A stretch of DNA of 64,000 nucleotides from Peptoniphilus sp. ING2-D1G (GCA_000952975.1 LM997412.1:1-64000); one strand, 5' to 3'. Positions 1 through 10,375 are shown, numbered from the stretch's first letter. Numbers and translations: made by a program. Notes: generated from the letters alone by a model not told the origin.

Positions 1-1344
1 ATGGACATAAAATTAAATAATTTATGGAACGATATCATGAATAAACTCCAAGCTCAATCCATAACCTCTGTTTCTTTTGATACTTGGTTTAAAGATATGA
101 AATTAAAGGAGATAAATGAGGATAAGAAAATTTTTTATGTAACTGTCCCCATAGATTTTATTAAAGCCAGACTCACAAATAATCCATCTCAGCTTAGAAT
201 AGTAAAAAAATGTATTAAGGAAATAATGGACGAAGATTATGAGGTAGTTATTTTAACCGAAGACGAAGATATGCCCCTTTCAAATCGAAATAACAGAGAA
301 TACAGACCACCTACCAGACTTAATCCCAAATATATTTTTGAAAATTTCGTAGTGGGAAAAAGCAATGAATTTGCCCATGCAGCAGCTCTTGCAGTCGCTG
401 AAAATTATGAAGATCCCTCTGATGCTCATTCTAATCCGTTATTTGTATACGGAGGTGTTGGCCTTGGCAAAACTCACTTGATGCAAGCTATAGGTCATTT
501 TGTAAATATTTTAGATAAAAACAAAAAAATACTTTATGTTACAAGCGAGCAATTTACCAATGAACTCATAAATTCAATTCAGACGAATCAAAACGAAAAA
601 TTCAGAAACAAATACAGAAAAGTGGACATTCTATTAATAGACGATATTCAGTTTATTGCCGATAAGGACAGAACAATGGAAGAATTTTTTCACACCTTCA
701 ATGAACTCCACAGTCAAAATAAACAAATTGTTCTGACTTCCGATAAACCTCCTCAAGAAATAAAATCTCTTGAAGAAAGACTTATCTCAAGATTCGCATG
801 GGGCCTTGTAGTGGATATTCAGCCGCCTGATCTGGAAACAAGAATTGCAATACTAAGATCAAAGGCTAATAACGAAGGATATGATGTATCAGATGATGTG
901 ATAAACTTCATAGCAAAAAACGTAAAAAGCAATATAAGAGAACTTGAAGGAGCACTGTCGAGAATAATGGCCTATTCAAAATTAACTTCAAATTCTATTA
1001 CTGAAGAAACAGCAGAGATAATTTTAAAGGATATTTACAATACTAAAAAAGAAAAAGAAATAAACACCGAAATCATAAAAGAGGTAGTATGCAAGCATTT
1101 CAACATATCGGTGGCGGATATGAATTCTAAAAAAAGAACCAGAAATATAGCATATCCAAGGCAAATAGCCATGTTTATAACAAGGGAATTAACCGATCTT
1201 TCCCTTCCTAAAATAGGAGAGGAATTCGGAGGAAGAGATCATTCAACTGTAATACATGCATATAATAAAATTGAAAAAGATATGGAGAAACATACTTCTC
1301 TAAAGATAAAAATAAATAATTTTAAAAAAGAAATAACCGGCTGA
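1..1344 (+). CDS. dnaA: Chromosomal replication initiator protein DnaA
   Basis: AAA+ ATPase that binds DnaA boxes, opens oriC and helps load the replicative helicase. The 447-aa product is full length for the family. The N-terminal interaction domain covers roughly residues 1-80, Walker A GGVGLGKTHL is at 151-160, Walker B ILLIDD at 210-215, and the C-terminal DnaA-box binding signature GGRDHSTV lies near 410-417. The start codon is the first base of the window, so the sequence was evidently rotated to dnaA and the gene's own promoter and any upstream origin elements are not visible. dnaN follows on the same strand after a 155-bp AT-rich gap. Identity is certain. Confidence 0.99.
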   Translation: MDIKLNNLWNDIMNKLQAQSITSVSFDTWFKDMKLKEINEDKKIFYVTVPIDFIKARLTNNPSQLRIVKKCIKEIMDEDYEVVILTEDEDMPLSNRNNREYRPPTRLNPKYIFENFVVGKSNEFAHAAALAVAENYEDPSDAHSNPLFVYGGVGLGKTHLMQAIGHFVNILDKNKKILYVTSEQFTNELINSIQTNQNEKFRNKYRKVDILLIDDIQFIADKDRTMEEFFHTFNELHSQNKQIVLTSDKPPQEIKSLEERLISRFAWGLVVDIQPPDLETRIAILRSKANNEGYDVSDDVINFIAKNVKSNIRELEGALSRIMAYSKLTSNSITEETAEIILKDIYNTKKEKEINTEIIKEVVCKHFNISVADMNSKKRTRNIAYPRQIAMFITRELTDLSLPKIGEEFGGRDHSTVIHAYNKIEKDMEKHTSLKIKINNFKKEITG

Positions 1345-1499
1345 TGTTAGTAACTTAGATAAATATTCAAATAATCAACATTTTATAAAACTTATCAAAT
1401 ATTGTTGATTATTTGTTTTGAAGCACTTACTAACAAACTAACAACCCCTATTACTATTATTAATATATATATATACTATATATGTGATTGGAGAAAAAA
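1345..1499. other. dnaA-dnaN intergenic region, possible oriC component
   Basis: This 155-bp gap is extremely AT-rich. It holds a perfect 13-bp inverted repeat (1368-1380 with 1403-1415) separated by a 22-nt loop and followed by TTTTG, which could act as a dnaA terminator or as an origin structure. A run of alternating TA at about 1460-1483 sits directly before the dnaN ribosome binding site and could be an unwinding element. I do not see a convincing cluster of TTATCCACA-type DnaA boxes here, so the main origin may lie upstream of dnaA, outside the window. Confidence 0.45.
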
Positions 1500-2597
1500 A
1501 TGAAAATCAAAGTAAATAGAAAAGAACTCGTTAAACACATTAATATCGTACAAAAAGCTATTTCCAACAGAACCACTAAACAGATACTTGAAGGTATACT
1601 TTTAATAGCTGAAGATAATATTCTTACATTGATTGCATCCGATGAAAAAATAAGCATAAAAAGCAAGCTTTCAACTATTGTTAACAAATCGGGAAAATGC
1701 GTTGTAAACGCCAGGCTTTTTGGAGAAATAATAAGAAGATTACAAGATGATGTAATAGATATTACAGTAAATCAAAACAATATGAATATCAATGCTAAAA
1801 GGTCGGATTTCAACATACAAGTTCAAAATGAAGAGGAATTCCCAAATTTACCGCGAATGGATGATGGATTGAATTTTGAAATAGATTCTGAAGATTTAAA
1901 AGATGCTGTAAGAAAAACAACCTTTGCGGTTTCTATAGATGAAACGAGAATAAATTTCACAGGGGTTTTTATGGACGTAAATCCTGAAGAAATAAATTTT
2001 GTTGCAATTGACGGATTCAGAATGGCGCTAAAGAGCATAAAAACAAAAACAGAAACGAAAACTTCAGTCATAATACCTGCAAGAGCATTAAATGAACTTG
2101 TAAAAATAATAGAAGAGGAAGAAAAAATAATAAAAGTTGATTTGAGTTTCAATCAAATAAAGTTCACTCTTGATAATGCTGAATTGTACAGCACTTTAAT
2201 TCCGGGGGAATTCTTTAAATACGAAGGTCTAATAAGAAAAAATCACACGACAGTTGCCTCTACAAATATATTTGAACTGCAAAACGCACTTGAAAGAGCA
2301 TCTCTATTGGCAAAGGAAGAAAGAGCAAATCTTGTAAAACTGGATGTTCACGATTCGGATATATTAATAACATCAAATTCTGAAATAGGATCTGTAAAGG
2401 AAAATGTGGAATCTCAAGTTGATGGAGAGGGATTGAAAATAGCTTTCAATTCAAAATATCTACTGGAAGGAATAAAGAATATGACAAGTGAAACACTGAA
2501 ACTCAATTTTACAGATTCTGTAAATCCCTGCATAATCACTGAAGAAGAGGATCCTGATTACATTTACCTCGTACTGCCTGTAAGACTTGCGAATTAG
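1500..2597 (+). CDS. dnaN: DNA polymerase III subunit beta (sliding clamp)
   Basis: Ring-shaped processivity clamp that tethers DNA polymerase III to the template. The 365-aa product starts MKIKVNRKELVKHINIVQ and has the three-fold repeated clamp architecture and usual length, ending in a typical clamp C-terminus (YLVLPVRLAN). The start is set at ATG 1500 and not at the in-frame TTG 1488, because TTGGAG at 1488-1493 is itself the Shine-Dalgarno sequence, 6 nt before the ATG. Its place between dnaA and recF is the standard Firmicutes order. Confidence 0.98.
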   Translation: MKIKVNRKELVKHINIVQKAISNRTTKQILEGILLIAEDNILTLIASDEKISIKSKLSTIVNKSGKCVVNARLFGEIIRRLQDDVIDITVNQNNMNINAKRSDFNIQVQNEEEFPNLPRMDDGLNFEIDSEDLKDAVRKTTFAVSIDETRINFTGVFMDVNPEEINFVAIDGFRMALKSIKTKTETKTSVIIPARALNELVKIIEEEEKIIKVDLSFNQIKFTLDNAELYSTLIPGEFFKYEGLIRKNHTTVASTNIFELQNALERASLLAKEERANLVKLDVHDSDILITSNSEIGSVKENVESQVDGEGLKIAFNSKYLLEGIKNMTSETLKLNFTDSVNPCIITEEEDPDYIYLVLPVRLAN

Positions 2598-2606
2598 GAG
2601 AAAATC

Positions 2607-2795
2607 ATGGACAAAGATCATATTACACTTAGTGATTTTTTAAAATTGAACAATATAGTCCAAAGTGGAGGAGAAGCAAAAATTTTAATTCAATCAGGGC
2701 AAGTAAAGGTAAATGGAGAAGTTGAAACAAGAAGAGGTAAAAAACTTCAAAAAGGAGATAAAATTACACTTAACTCAGAAGAATATACATGGTGA
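2607..2795 (+). CDS. yaaA: S4 domain RNA-binding protein (YaaA/RlbA-like)
   Basis: A 62-aa protein consisting of a single S4 RNA-binding fold: LSDFLKLNNIVQSGGEAK is followed by the typical QVKVNGEVETRRGKKL core. It matches the small S4 protein found between dnaN and recF in most Firmicutes; in Bacillus subtilis this protein (YaaA, RlbA) is linked to 50S ribosome assembly. It starts 10 bp after dnaN with a GGAGAAAATC leader, and recF follows 4 bp later, so the three genes are probably co-transcribed. Family assignment is firm; the exact role here is inferred from the homologue. Confidence 0.9.
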   Translation: MDKDHITLSDFLKLNNIVQSGGEAKILIQSGQVKVNGEVETRRGKKLQKGDKITLNSEEYTW

Positions 2796-2798
2796 ATA

Positions 2799-3905
2799 AT
2801 GAAAATTTTAAATTTAGAAATTTTTAAATTTAGAAATTATGAATACTTAAATTTTAAACCCGATATAAATTTAAATTTAATTTTGGGTGAAAATGCCATG
2901 GGAAAAACCAATTTTCTGGAAGCTATTTATATGCTAACTTTCGGAAAATCCTTTAGAACCTCAAGAGATAAAGATCTCATAAAGATAGGTTCAAATAATA
3001 CAATATTAAAATCTAAAGTACTTAATTTTGAATATGAAGACGAATTGGAAGTAGAAATTGAATTACAAGGATCAAATAAGTTTAAGATAAATGAAAAGCA
3101 GGAAAGTATAAAAAAATACAAAAAAAATTTCAGTTCGGTAATTTTTTCTCCTGCTGATTTAAACATGATAAAACAATCACCCAATGAAAGAAGAAAATAT
3201 TTAGATGATTTAATATCCATAATAAGCCCGGTATACGAACACAATCTATCATGTTATAAAAAAATAGTTTTCCAACGAAACAGATTATTAAAAAATAATT
3301 TAAAAGAAAATAATAGCAAAAATTTACTGGAAGTCTATAATTTTCAACTTGCAAATTATGGAATAAAGCTATTAAAGGAAAGACTTAAAATAATAAGAAT
3401 ATTTGAAAAATTTTGCAAACATCACTTCAAAGTTTTATCGGGAGGAGATGATTTCAAAATAACTTATTTAAGTACAATAGCTTTTAATTTGGAAGAAGAT
3501 ATAGGAAAAACCTTTAAAGAGAGTTTAAATAAGGCATTAACTTCAGATTTAGAAAAAAGAATAACCACAATAGGACCTCATAGAGATGATCTTGATTTTA
3601 AAATAAACGGACTTTCTGCAAAAAATTACGCATCACAAGGCGAGATAAGAACTGCCGTGCTATCTTTAAAACTATCTGAAATAGATTTGATAAAAGAATA
3701 TAAAAAGAACAATCCTATATTGTTGCTTGATGATGTTTTTTCTGAACTGGATAAAAACAGGATAAGTTATTTGATTAATAATATATCAAACACCCAAACA
3801 TTCATTACATCAACGAGTTATGATTTTAAAATAAGTGATTTAAAGGGGAGTATTTATGAAGTTAAAGAAGGGAAAATTTTTAATATAGACAGGAGAATGA
3901 AATGA
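2799..3905 (+). CDS. recF: DNA replication/repair protein RecF
   Basis: SMC-like ATPase that helps load RecA onto gapped DNA at stalled forks through RecFOR. The 368-aa length is normal. Walker A GENAMGKTNF is near residues 30-39, the ABC-type signature SQGEIRTAVLSLK near 279, and Walker B ILLLDDVFSELD near 306. Its stop overlaps the gyrB start by 4 bp (ATGA at 3902-3905), indicating translational coupling. Base composition is notably AT-rich even for this genome, with many AAA and TTT codons. Confidence 0.97.
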   Translation: MKILNLEIFKFRNYEYLNFKPDINLNLILGENAMGKTNFLEAIYMLTFGKSFRTSRDKDLIKIGSNNTILKSKVLNFEYEDELEVEIELQGSNKFKINEKQESIKKYKKNFSSVIFSPADLNMIKQSPNERRKYLDDLISIISPVYEHNLSCYKKIVFQRNRLLKNNLKENNSKNLLEVYNFQLANYGIKLLKERLKIIRIFEKFCKHHFKVLSGGDDFKITYLSTIAFNLEEDIGKTFKESLNKALTSDLEKRITTIGPHRDDLDFKINGLSAKNYASQGEIRTAVLSLKLSEIDLIKEYKKNNPILLLDDVFSELDKNRISYLINNISNTQTFITSTSYDFKISDLKGSIYEVKEGKIFNIDRRMK

Positions 3906-5818
3906 AGAATAATGAAAGACATTATGGTGCCGAAGATATTCAGGTTTTAACAGGTCTTGAACCTGTAAGAAAAAGACCTGGTATGTATATCGGTTCTACA
4001 GGAGAAAAGGGACTGCATCATTTAGTATATGAGGTAGTTGACAATTCCATTGACGAAGCCTTGGCGGGTATTTGCGACAAAATAACAATCGAAATTCACG
4101 AAAATGGAGCGATTTCTGTAACCGATAACGGCTCGGGGATACCTACCGAAATTCATCCCCAAACCAAAAAAAGCACAGTTGAAACCGTACTTACCATACT
4201 TCATGCAGGGGGAAAATTCACCAATAAAGCTTATTCAGTATCGGGAGGTCTGCACGGAGTAGGGGTTTCCGTAGTAAATGCACTTTCAATTGAACTGGTA
4301 GCAACAATCAAGAGAAATGGAAAAATATATCAGCAAAAATTCTCAAGAGGAAAAGCTGTAAGTGAGCTTGAAATTATCGGCACTACTGAAAAATCCGATA
4401 CGGGAACAAAAATATATTTTGTACCCGATGAAGAAATATTTGATACGGTTATATTTAACGATGAAGTTCTCTTAAGAAGATTTAGAGAAATGGCATTTTT
4501 AAACAAAGGCATCACAATAGAATTTATAGATAGAAGAAATGATAAAAGTGAAATTTTTATGTACGAAGGTGGAATAAAATCCTTTGTAGAGTTTATAAAT
4601 AGAAAGAAAACTCCCGTACAAAAAAAAATAATTTATATAGATGAAGAAAGAGAAAAGGTTGTAGTAGAGATAGCTCTTCAATACACGGATTCCTACAATG
4701 AAACCGTGCTTACTTTTGCAAATAACATAAATACAGAAGAAGGAGGAACTCACCTTTCAGGACTGAGATCTGCACTTACAAGGACAATAAATGAATATGG
4801 ACGAAAATACAATATAATAAAGGAAAAAGAAGAAAATTTATCCGGTGAAGATGTAAGAGAAGGTCTTACAGCTGTAATATCGGTTAAACTTCCCAATCCT
4901 CAATTTGAAGGACAAACAAAAGCAAAGCTCGGTAATTCCGAAATCAGAGGCATAGTAGATTCAGTATTATCTGAAAATTTGGAAAACTTTTTAGAGGAAA
5001 ATCCAAAGATTGCAAAATCCATATTGGAAAAAGCCCTTTCAGCAAGAAGAGCAAGAGAGGCCGCACGAAAGGCAAGAGATCTTTCAAGAAAGAAAAATAT
5101 TTTGGATAGCATGGCTCTTCCCGGAAAACTAAAGGACTGTCAGAACACCGACAATGAAACAACGGAGATTTTCCTTGTGGAAGGTAATTCCGCAGGAGGC
5201 TCGGCGACTGATGCAAGGGATTCAACTTATCAAGCAATTCTTCCCCTTAGAGGTAAGATAATGAATGTAGAAAAAGCAAGAATTGACAGAGTACTTAATT
5301 CAGAAGAAATAAAAGCCATGATAACAGCCTTCGGTACAGGTATCGGAGAAGATTTCAACATTGAAGATTTAAGATATAACAAGATAATAATAATGACCGA
5401 TGCCGATATAGACGGCGCTCATATAATGACACTTCTGCTTACATTTTTATTCAGATACTTAAGACCTCTCATTGAAGAAGGGCATGTATATGTGGCAAAA
5501 CCTCCGCTTTTTGGAATTCTACACAGAAATAAAGCTGTGAGATATTGTTACGATGAAGCGGAACTCCAAAGCGCTTTAAAGGAACTTGGAAAAGATAAAA
5601 AATATGAAATAAAACGATATAAAGGTCTCGGAGAGATGAATGCCGAAGATCTTTGGGAAACAACCATGAATCCGGATCACAGGATACTGCTTAGGATAGA
5701 ATTGGATGATTTGGTTTATGCTGATGAAACCTTTGATACACTAATGGGATCCGAAGTTGAACCCAGACGTGAATTTATACAAGAAAATGCAAAATATGTT
5801 GATTATATAGATGCATAG
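3902..5818 (+). CDS. gyrB: DNA gyrase subunit B
   Basis: ATPase subunit of DNA gyrase, which introduces negative supercoils with GyrA. The 638-aa product has the N-terminal GHKL ATPase ([10 protein letters not shown] and the [14 protein letters not shown] lid), a transducer domain, and the TOPRIM domain with EGNSAGGSA near residue 426 and DADIDGAHI near 499. The C-terminal tail [10 protein letters not shown] is typical. The gene overlaps recF by 4 bp and is separated from gyrA by 8 bp that include the gyrA Shine-Dalgarno AGGAGG. Confidence 0.99.
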   Translation: MKNNERHYGAEDIQVLTGLEPVRKRPGMYIGSTGEKGLHHLVYEVVDNSIDEALAGICDKITIEIHENGAISVTDNGSGIPTEIHPQTKKSTVETVLTILHAGGKFTNKAYSVSGGLHGVGVSVVNALSIELVATIKRNGKIYQQKFSRGKAVSELEIIGTTEKSDTGTKIYFVPDEEIFDTVIFNDEVLLRRFREMAFLNKGITIEFIDRRNDKSEIFMYEGGIKSFVEFINRKKTPVQKKIIYIDEEREKVVVEIALQYTDSYNETVLTFANNINTEEGGTHLSGLRSALTRTINEYGRKYNIIKEKEENLSGEDVREGLTAVISVKLPNPQFEGQTKAKLGNSEIRGIVDSVLSENLENFLEENPKIAKSILEKALSARRAREAARKARDLSRKKNILDSMALPGKLKDCQNTDNETTEIFLVEGNSAGGSATDARDSTYQAILPLRGKIMNVEKARIDRVLNSEEIKAMITAFGTGIGEDFNIEDLRYNKIIIMTDADIDGAHIMTLLLTFLFRYLRPLIEEGHVYVAKPPLFGILHRNKAVRYCYDEAELQSALKELGKDKKYEIKRYKGLGEMNAEDLWETTMNPDHRILLRIELDDLVYADETFDTLMGSEVEPRREFIQENAKYVDYIDA

Positions 5819-5826
5819 GAGGAAAT

Positions 5827-8247
5827 ATGAGTGAATTTTCAAATAGTGGAATAGTCGATGTAAAACTGTCGGAAAAAATGAGGAAGTCTTACCTCGAGTA
5901 TTCCATGAGCGTAATAGTATCCCGTGCATTACCTGATGTAAGAGATGGTTTAAAACCGGTACACAGAAGAATATTGTATGGAATGCAAGTTTTAGGATTA
6001 ACTCCCGGAGGTCCTTATAAAAAATCTGCAAGACTTGTAGGAGATGTAATGGGTAAATTTCACCCTCATGGGGATTCATCCATTTACGATGCTACAGTTA
6101 GACTTGCACAACCCTTCAATACGAGATATCCCTTAGTGGACGGACAAGGTAACTTCGGAAACATCGATGGAGACGGCGCAGCGGCAATGCGTTATACAGA
6201 AGTGAGAATGGCAAAACTCGCCCTTGAAATGCTAAGAGATATAAATAAAGATACAGTGGATATGGTTCCTAATTTCGATGAAGAAGAAATTGAACCCGCC
6301 GTACTTCCGGCGAGATTTCCCAATCTTTTAGTAAACGGATCTGCCGGAATTGCAGTAGGAATGGCTACGAATATGCCTCCTCATAACTTAAGAGAAGTCA
6401 TAGACGGAGTAATAAGTTTTATAGACAATGAAGACATAACAATAAAAGAACTAATGAAGGACATAAAGGGACCGGATTTTCCCACAGGCGCCTATATAAT
6501 GGGAAGAGAAGGAATAAAACAAGCCTATGAAACAGGCAGAGGCAAAATTCAAATAAGAGCCGTCGCTGAGATAGAGGAAGTAAAAAACAAGCAAAGAATA
6601 ATAATAAGAGAACTTCCCTACCAAGTCAACAAATCAGCTCTTCAAGTGAAGATAGCCTCCTTGGTAAAAGATAAAGTCATTGAAGGAATTTCCGCAATAA
6701 GAGATGAATCCTCCAGAAAAGGAATAAGAGTAGTAATTGATTTAAAAAAGGATGCTCATGCAAATGTCGTTTTAAATAAACTGTACAAAAACACTCAAAT
6801 GCAAATAACCTTCGGGATAATAAACTTGGCTCTTGTAAACGGAGTACCTAAAATTTTAAATCTCAAGGAATTAATTTCCCATTATGTGGATCATCAAATA
6901 GAAGTAGTGACAAGAAGAACTAAATTCGACTTAGATAAATCAAAAGCCAGAGCTCATATAGTTGAAGGGCTTGAAATTGCTCTGGACAATATAGACAGAA
7001 TTATAGAAATCGTAAGATCTTCAAAGGACGATGCTGAAGCTAAGGAAAAATTCACATTGGAATTTGGACTTTCAGACATTCAAGGACAGGCAATTCTCGA
7101 TATGAGAATAAAAAGACTCACAGGACTTGAAAGAGAAAAACTGGACAGCGAATACAAAGAACTTCTTAAAATCATCAGAGAATTAACTGAAATTTTAGAT
7201 GATCATTCAAAATTAATGGGAAAAATAAAAGAAGAATTAAATGAAATAAAAGAAAAATATTCAGACTTAAGAAGAACCGTAATAAAAGCTTCGGAATCTG
7301 AAATAGATATAGAAGACATAATAAAAGAAGAAGATGTAGTAATAACACTTACAAAACTCGGCTATATAAAAAGAATGCCCGAAGGAACATATAAACCCCA
7401 AAGAAGAGGCGGAAGAGGAATTTCCGCTCTAAGCACAAAGGACGGAGATTTTGTATGTGATTTATTTGTAACATCAAGCCACGATTCAATATTGTTCTTT
7501 ACAAATTTAGGAAGAGTATATAGACTTAAATCATATGAAATACCTGAAAGCTCAAGACAGGCAAGAGGAATGGCTGTGGTCAACCTATTGGAACTATCAG
7601 CCGGAGAAACTATTCAATCCATAATACCGGTAAAAGAATTCGATCCGGATCTTAATATTTTAATGGCTACAAAAAAAGGAATAGTTAAAAAAACATCCTT
7701 TGAAGAATACAAAAACATAAGAAAAACAGGTATAATTTCCATGAACTTAAAGGAAGAAGACTCAATTATAGCAACAATGCTCACCACGGGAAATGAAGAT
7801 GTAATAATTGCCACTAAAAAAGGAAAAGCCATAAGATTTTCCGAAAAAGACGTAAGAAACACAGCCAGAAACTCCATGGGAGTAAAGGCAATTGAACTGG
7901 ATAAAGATGATGAGGTAATAGGATGCGAAATAGCCGATGATGAAAAATTCATGCTCGTGATTTCTGAGAGAGGATACGGCAAAATAACACCTATGACCGA
8001 GTACAGAACACAATCTCGTGCAGGTAAAGGAATGATAACCTATAGACCCAAGCAAAAAACAGGCAATTTAGTATCTTCAAAAGTAGTGGACAAAGAAGAT
8101 GAAATAATGATAATAACAGTAGAAGGAATCATTATCAGAATAAAGGTGGATGAAATATCAACTATGGGACGTGCGACATCAGGAGTAAAACTCATGAATA
8201 TAACGGATTCGGAAGTTGTAGCTGTAGCGACATATATAGGAGATTAA
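5827..8247 (+). CDS. gyrA: DNA gyrase subunit A
   Basis: DNA cleavage/religation subunit of gyrase. The catalytic tyrosine sits in [10 protein letters not shown] near residue 123. The quinolone-determining region reads [11 protein letters not shown] near residues 79-89; the serine and aspartate at the usual resistance positions are both wild type. The C-terminal beta-pinwheel carries the GyrA box PQRRGGRG near 522-529, which separates gyrase from topoisomerase IV. At 806 aa it is of normal length. The sigma-factor module begins 10 bp downstream. Confidence 0.99.
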   Translation: MSEFSNSGIVDVKLSEKMRKSYLEYSMSVIVSRALPDVRDGLKPVHRRILYGMQVLGLTPGGPYKKSARLVGDVMGKFHPHGDSSIYDATVRLAQPFNTRYPLVDGQGNFGNIDGDGAAAMRYTEVRMAKLALEMLRDINKDTVDMVPNFDEEEIEPAVLPARFPNLLVNGSAGIAVGMATNMPPHNLREVIDGVISFIDNEDITIKELMKDIKGPDFPTGAYIMGREGIKQAYETGRGKIQIRAVAEIEEVKNKQRIIIRELPYQVNKSALQVKIASLVKDKVIEGISAIRDESSRKGIRVVIDLKKDAHANVVLNKLYKNTQMQITFGIINLALVNGVPKILNLKELISHYVDHQIEVVTRRTKFDLDKSKARAHIVEGLEIALDNIDRIIEIVRSSKDDAEAKEKFTLEFGLSDIQGQAILDMRIKRLTGLEREKLDSEYKELLKIIRELTEILDDHSKLMGKIKEELNEIKEKYSDLRRTVIKASESEIDIEDIIKEEDVVITLTKLGYIKRMPEGTYKPQRRGGRGISALSTKDGDFVCDLFVTSSHDSILFFTNLGRVYRLKSYEIPESSRQARGMAVVNLLELSAGETIQSIIPVKEFDPDLNILMATKKGIVKKTSFEEYKNIRKTGIISMNLKEEDSIIATMLTTGNEDVIIATKKGKAIRFSEKDVRNTARNSMGVKAIELDKDDEVIGCEIADDEKFMLVISERGYGKITPMTEYRTQSRAGKGMITYRPKQKTGNLVSSKVVDKEDEIMIITVEGIIIRIKVDEISTMGRATSGVKLMNITDSEVVAVATYIGD

Positions 8248-8257
8248 GGAGGAAAAA

Positions 8258-8560
8258 GTGTTTAACATAAAATATGAAGTAAAGGAAGAACTCATAATTT
8301 ATCCACAAGGTGAATTGGACATATATACAACTCCAAAATTTAAAAAAGAAGTATTGAATCTATACAAAGAAAATCAAAAAAACATACTGATAGACGGAAT
8401 TAATTTGGAATATATCGACTCTACAGGTTTGGGAGCATTTATGTTCATATTGAATGAAATAGAAAAGAATGAGCATAAACTCGCCATTCAAAATATAAAT
8501 CCCAGCATAAAAAAACTGTTTACAATTACAAAATTAGATAATATATTTGAAATGAGGTAA
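8258..8560 (+). CDS. STAS-domain anti-sigma factor antagonist
   Basis: A 100-aa single-domain STAS protein of the SpoIIAA/RsbV type. Such proteins bind the anti-sigma kinase when unphosphorylated and so free the sigma factor. The phosphorylatable serine motif is intact in YIDSTGLGAF (about residues 51-60). Translation starts at GTG 8258 behind a perfect AAGGAGG. It is the first gene of a three-gene partner-switching cassette (antagonist, kinase homologue, sigma factor) that follows gyrA by only 10 bp, so it may share the gyrase transcript. The cognate phosphatase (RsbU/SpoIIE type) is not in this window. Confidence 0.88.
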   Translation: MFNIKYEVKEELIIYPQGELDIYTTPKFKKEVLNLYKENQKNILIDGINLEYIDSTGLGAFMFILNEIEKNEHKLAIQNINPSIKKLFTITKLDNIFEMR

Positions 8561-8563
8561 AAA

Positions 8564-8911
8564 ATGGAAAAAATCAGTCTTAAAATTCCGGCAAATGCCA
8601 AATATTTCAGTTCCGTAAGACTATTTTTATCAGGAATATTAACAGGTATGAATTTCGACATTGAAAAAATAGAAGACTTGAAAATGGCTCTTAGCGAATG
8701 TTTAAATGTAGCCCTTAAACTTGAATGTGAAGAAATAATAGAAATCGAATTTGCAATATCAGGTAATCAAATAAAAATAAAAATAGGAAATATCTGTGAA
8801 AAAGAAACAGATTTCTCGGAAGAAATATCTCTTCCTCTAAAAATAGTGGAATGTCTTGTAGATAAATGTGAAATGGAAGATGAAAATCTGATAATAACCG
8901 CAGAAGTGTAG
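8564..8911 (+). CDS. Anti-sigma factor kinase homologue (RsbW/SpoIIAB-like), shortened
   Basis: By position between a STAS antagonist and a SigB/F-type sigma factor, and by the segment KMALSECLNVAL (about residues 42-53), this is the anti-sigma serine kinase of the module. It is only 115 aa, against about 145-160 for SpoIIAB and RsbW. The N-box is altered: the family's SExxxNA spacing is not kept, and no DxGxG ATP-lid motif can be found. It may bind the sigma factor without kinase activity. Assignment to the family is by context and partial similarity; loss of activity is inference. Confidence 0.65.
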   Translation: MEKISLKIPANAKYFSSVRLFLSGILTGMNFDIEKIEDLKMALSECLNVALKLECEEIIEIEFAISGNQIKIKIGNICEKETDFSEEISLPLKIVECLVDKCEMEDENLIITAEV

Positions 8912-8919
8912 GTAATAAT

Positions 8920-9708
8920 ATGAATGCCGAACAATATTATAAATTAAACAGAAAACTGACTAAGGAAGAAAGAAAAGATCTGTTTAAAGAATATGAAAAA
9001 ACAAAGGATATGGAAATAAGAGATATTCTAATAAAGGAACATCTCTACATAGCTGAAGTACTTTCAAAAAAATATGCAGGTCGAGGAATAGACTATGACG
9101 ACATATTTCAGGTAGCTTCCATAGGTCTTATATATGCAATAGAAAGATACGATTTGTCAAAGGGTTTTGAATTCTCTTCCTTTGCAACACCTACAATAAT
9201 AGGGGAAATAAAAAAACATTTCAGAGACAAGGGATGGACCATCAGAGTTCCACGAAGAATTCAGGAACTGTCTAAAAAAATAAACAACGCCAGAGTTAAT
9301 CTCTCACAGCAATATCAAAAAACTCCCACTGTAAATGAAATAGCCGATTATTTAAATACCACACCGGAAGAAATTCTTGAAACCATAGAAGCAAGTAAAG
9401 TATATTCCCCACAATCATTGGATATCGTATATGATTTAAACGGAGATGATAAGGAAATCAACTTAGGAGATTTAATAGGCATAGATGAAAAATATTTTGA
9501 TAAAATAGAAGTAAATGACTTGCTTAAAAAAGCCATGTCAGATTTAAACGAAATAGAAAAAACCATATTGGTAGAAAGATATTTCAACGGAAGCACCCAA
9601 GTGTCAATAGCAAAAAAATTGGATATATCTCAAATGACCGTTTCAAGAATAGAAAAAAAAGTATTAACTAAAATGAAAAAAGAAATGATAAAAACCTTGG
9701 AGGCATAA
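8920..9708 (+). CDS. RNA polymerase sigma factor, SigB/SigF/SigG subfamily
   Basis: Sigma-70 family factor of 262 aa. Region 2 contains the core-binding and -10 recognition stretch GIDYDDIFQVASIGLIYAIE and GFEFSSFATPTIIGEIK (about residues 45-100), followed by region 3 with TIRVPRRIQEL, and region 4 ends in the helix-turn-helix TQVSIAKKLDISQMTVSRIE. This is the general-stress/sporulation subfamily controlled by partner switching, matching the two upstream genes. These organisms are not known to sporulate, so a stress or envelope regulon is more likely; no target promoters can be assigned from sequence alone. Confidence 0.88.
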   Translation: MNAEQYYKLNRKLTKEERKDLFKEYEKTKDMEIRDILIKEHLYIAEVLSKKYAGRGIDYDDIFQVASIGLIYAIERYDLSKGFEFSSFATPTIIGEIKKHFRDKGWTIRVPRRIQELSKKINNARVNLSQQYQKTPTVNEIADYLNTTPEEILETIEASKVYSPQSLDIVYDLNGDDKEINLGDLIGIDEKYFDKIEVNDLLKKAMSDLNEIEKTILVERYFNGSTQVSIAKKLDISQMTVSRIEKKVLTKMKKEMIKTLEA

Positions 9709-9709
9709 C

Positions 9710-10357
9710 ATGAGCAGAAAAAAATTTATGCTATATCTCAATAAAGCTATATTTGCATTTGAAGTACTTATCTCAATAATGCTTGTAATAGGAATAGTAA
9801 TATCTGTTCCGGATATTTTAAGATACTATATAAAAATACTTCAAAACGATGTTCAAGTAAGTGCAATATTATTCAATAATTTTTTATCTCACGTATTGAT
9901 GCTTGTAATAGCCATGGAATTTATACTTTTATTGGTAACGCAAAACGATTCTACTACAGTTCACTTGATAACATTGGTAATAGCAAGAAAAATGTTGATA
10001 AAATCCGATGAAATGTCAGATATTCTCCTGGGGGTAATAGCAATAACAATACTATTCTTAACCAGAAAATTTCTTTCAAAGGAAAGCGGCTCAACGAATA
10101 TGAAGAGGATGAACGATGAAAAAATATTTTCAGGAGCATCTGAAATAGAAGAGATAAACAGGATTTATAACTATAAAATAGATCCCCTTGACTTTGTAAC
10201 TATAGGTGGATTAGTTTCAAAATTATCAGACATAAATGGAGTAGAACTTGAAGTAGGACAGATGCTTGAAGACAATGACTACATTTATGAAATTAAAAAA
10301 ATGAGCAACGGACTCATAGAAGAAGTTTCAATATATAAAAAAAATAAAAAAGAATAA
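9710..10357 (+). CDS. Membrane protein with PsiE-like domain and CorC/HlyC-type C-terminus
   Basis: A 215-aa protein. The first 125 residues hold four hydrophobic segments, with the PsiE-like pattern of a conserved TVHLITLVIARKML stretch between helices. A charged linker follows, and residues about 160-210 (FVTIGGLVSKLSDING onward) resemble the transporter-associated CorC/HlyC domain found at the end of Mg/Co efflux proteins. It begins 1 bp after the sigma gene behind TTGGAGG, so it is translated with the sigma module. The function of PsiE proteins is poorly known; the domain pairing is my reading and would need a profile search. Confidence 0.6.
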   Translation: MSRKKFMLYLNKAIFAFEVLISIMLVIGIVISVPDILRYYIKILQNDVQVSAILFNNFLSHVLMLVIAMEFILLLVTQNDSTTVHLITLVIARKMLIKSDEMSDILLGVIAITILFLTRKFLSKESGSTNMKRMNDEKIFSGASEIEEINRIYNYKIDPLDFVTIGGLVSKLSDINGVELEVGQMLEDNDYIYEIKKMSNGLIEEVSIYKKNKKE

Positions 10358-10375
10358 GGTAAGAGGTCGAAATAA

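Noticed and set aside
1488-1499. Upstream TTG start for dnaN
   Set aside because: TTGGAG is the Shine-Dalgarno sequence of the ATG at 1500; using it as a start would leave no ribosome binding site.
6061-6093. Quinolone-resistance change in gyrA
   Set aside because: The Ser and Asp at the classical positions in GDSSIYD are wild type.
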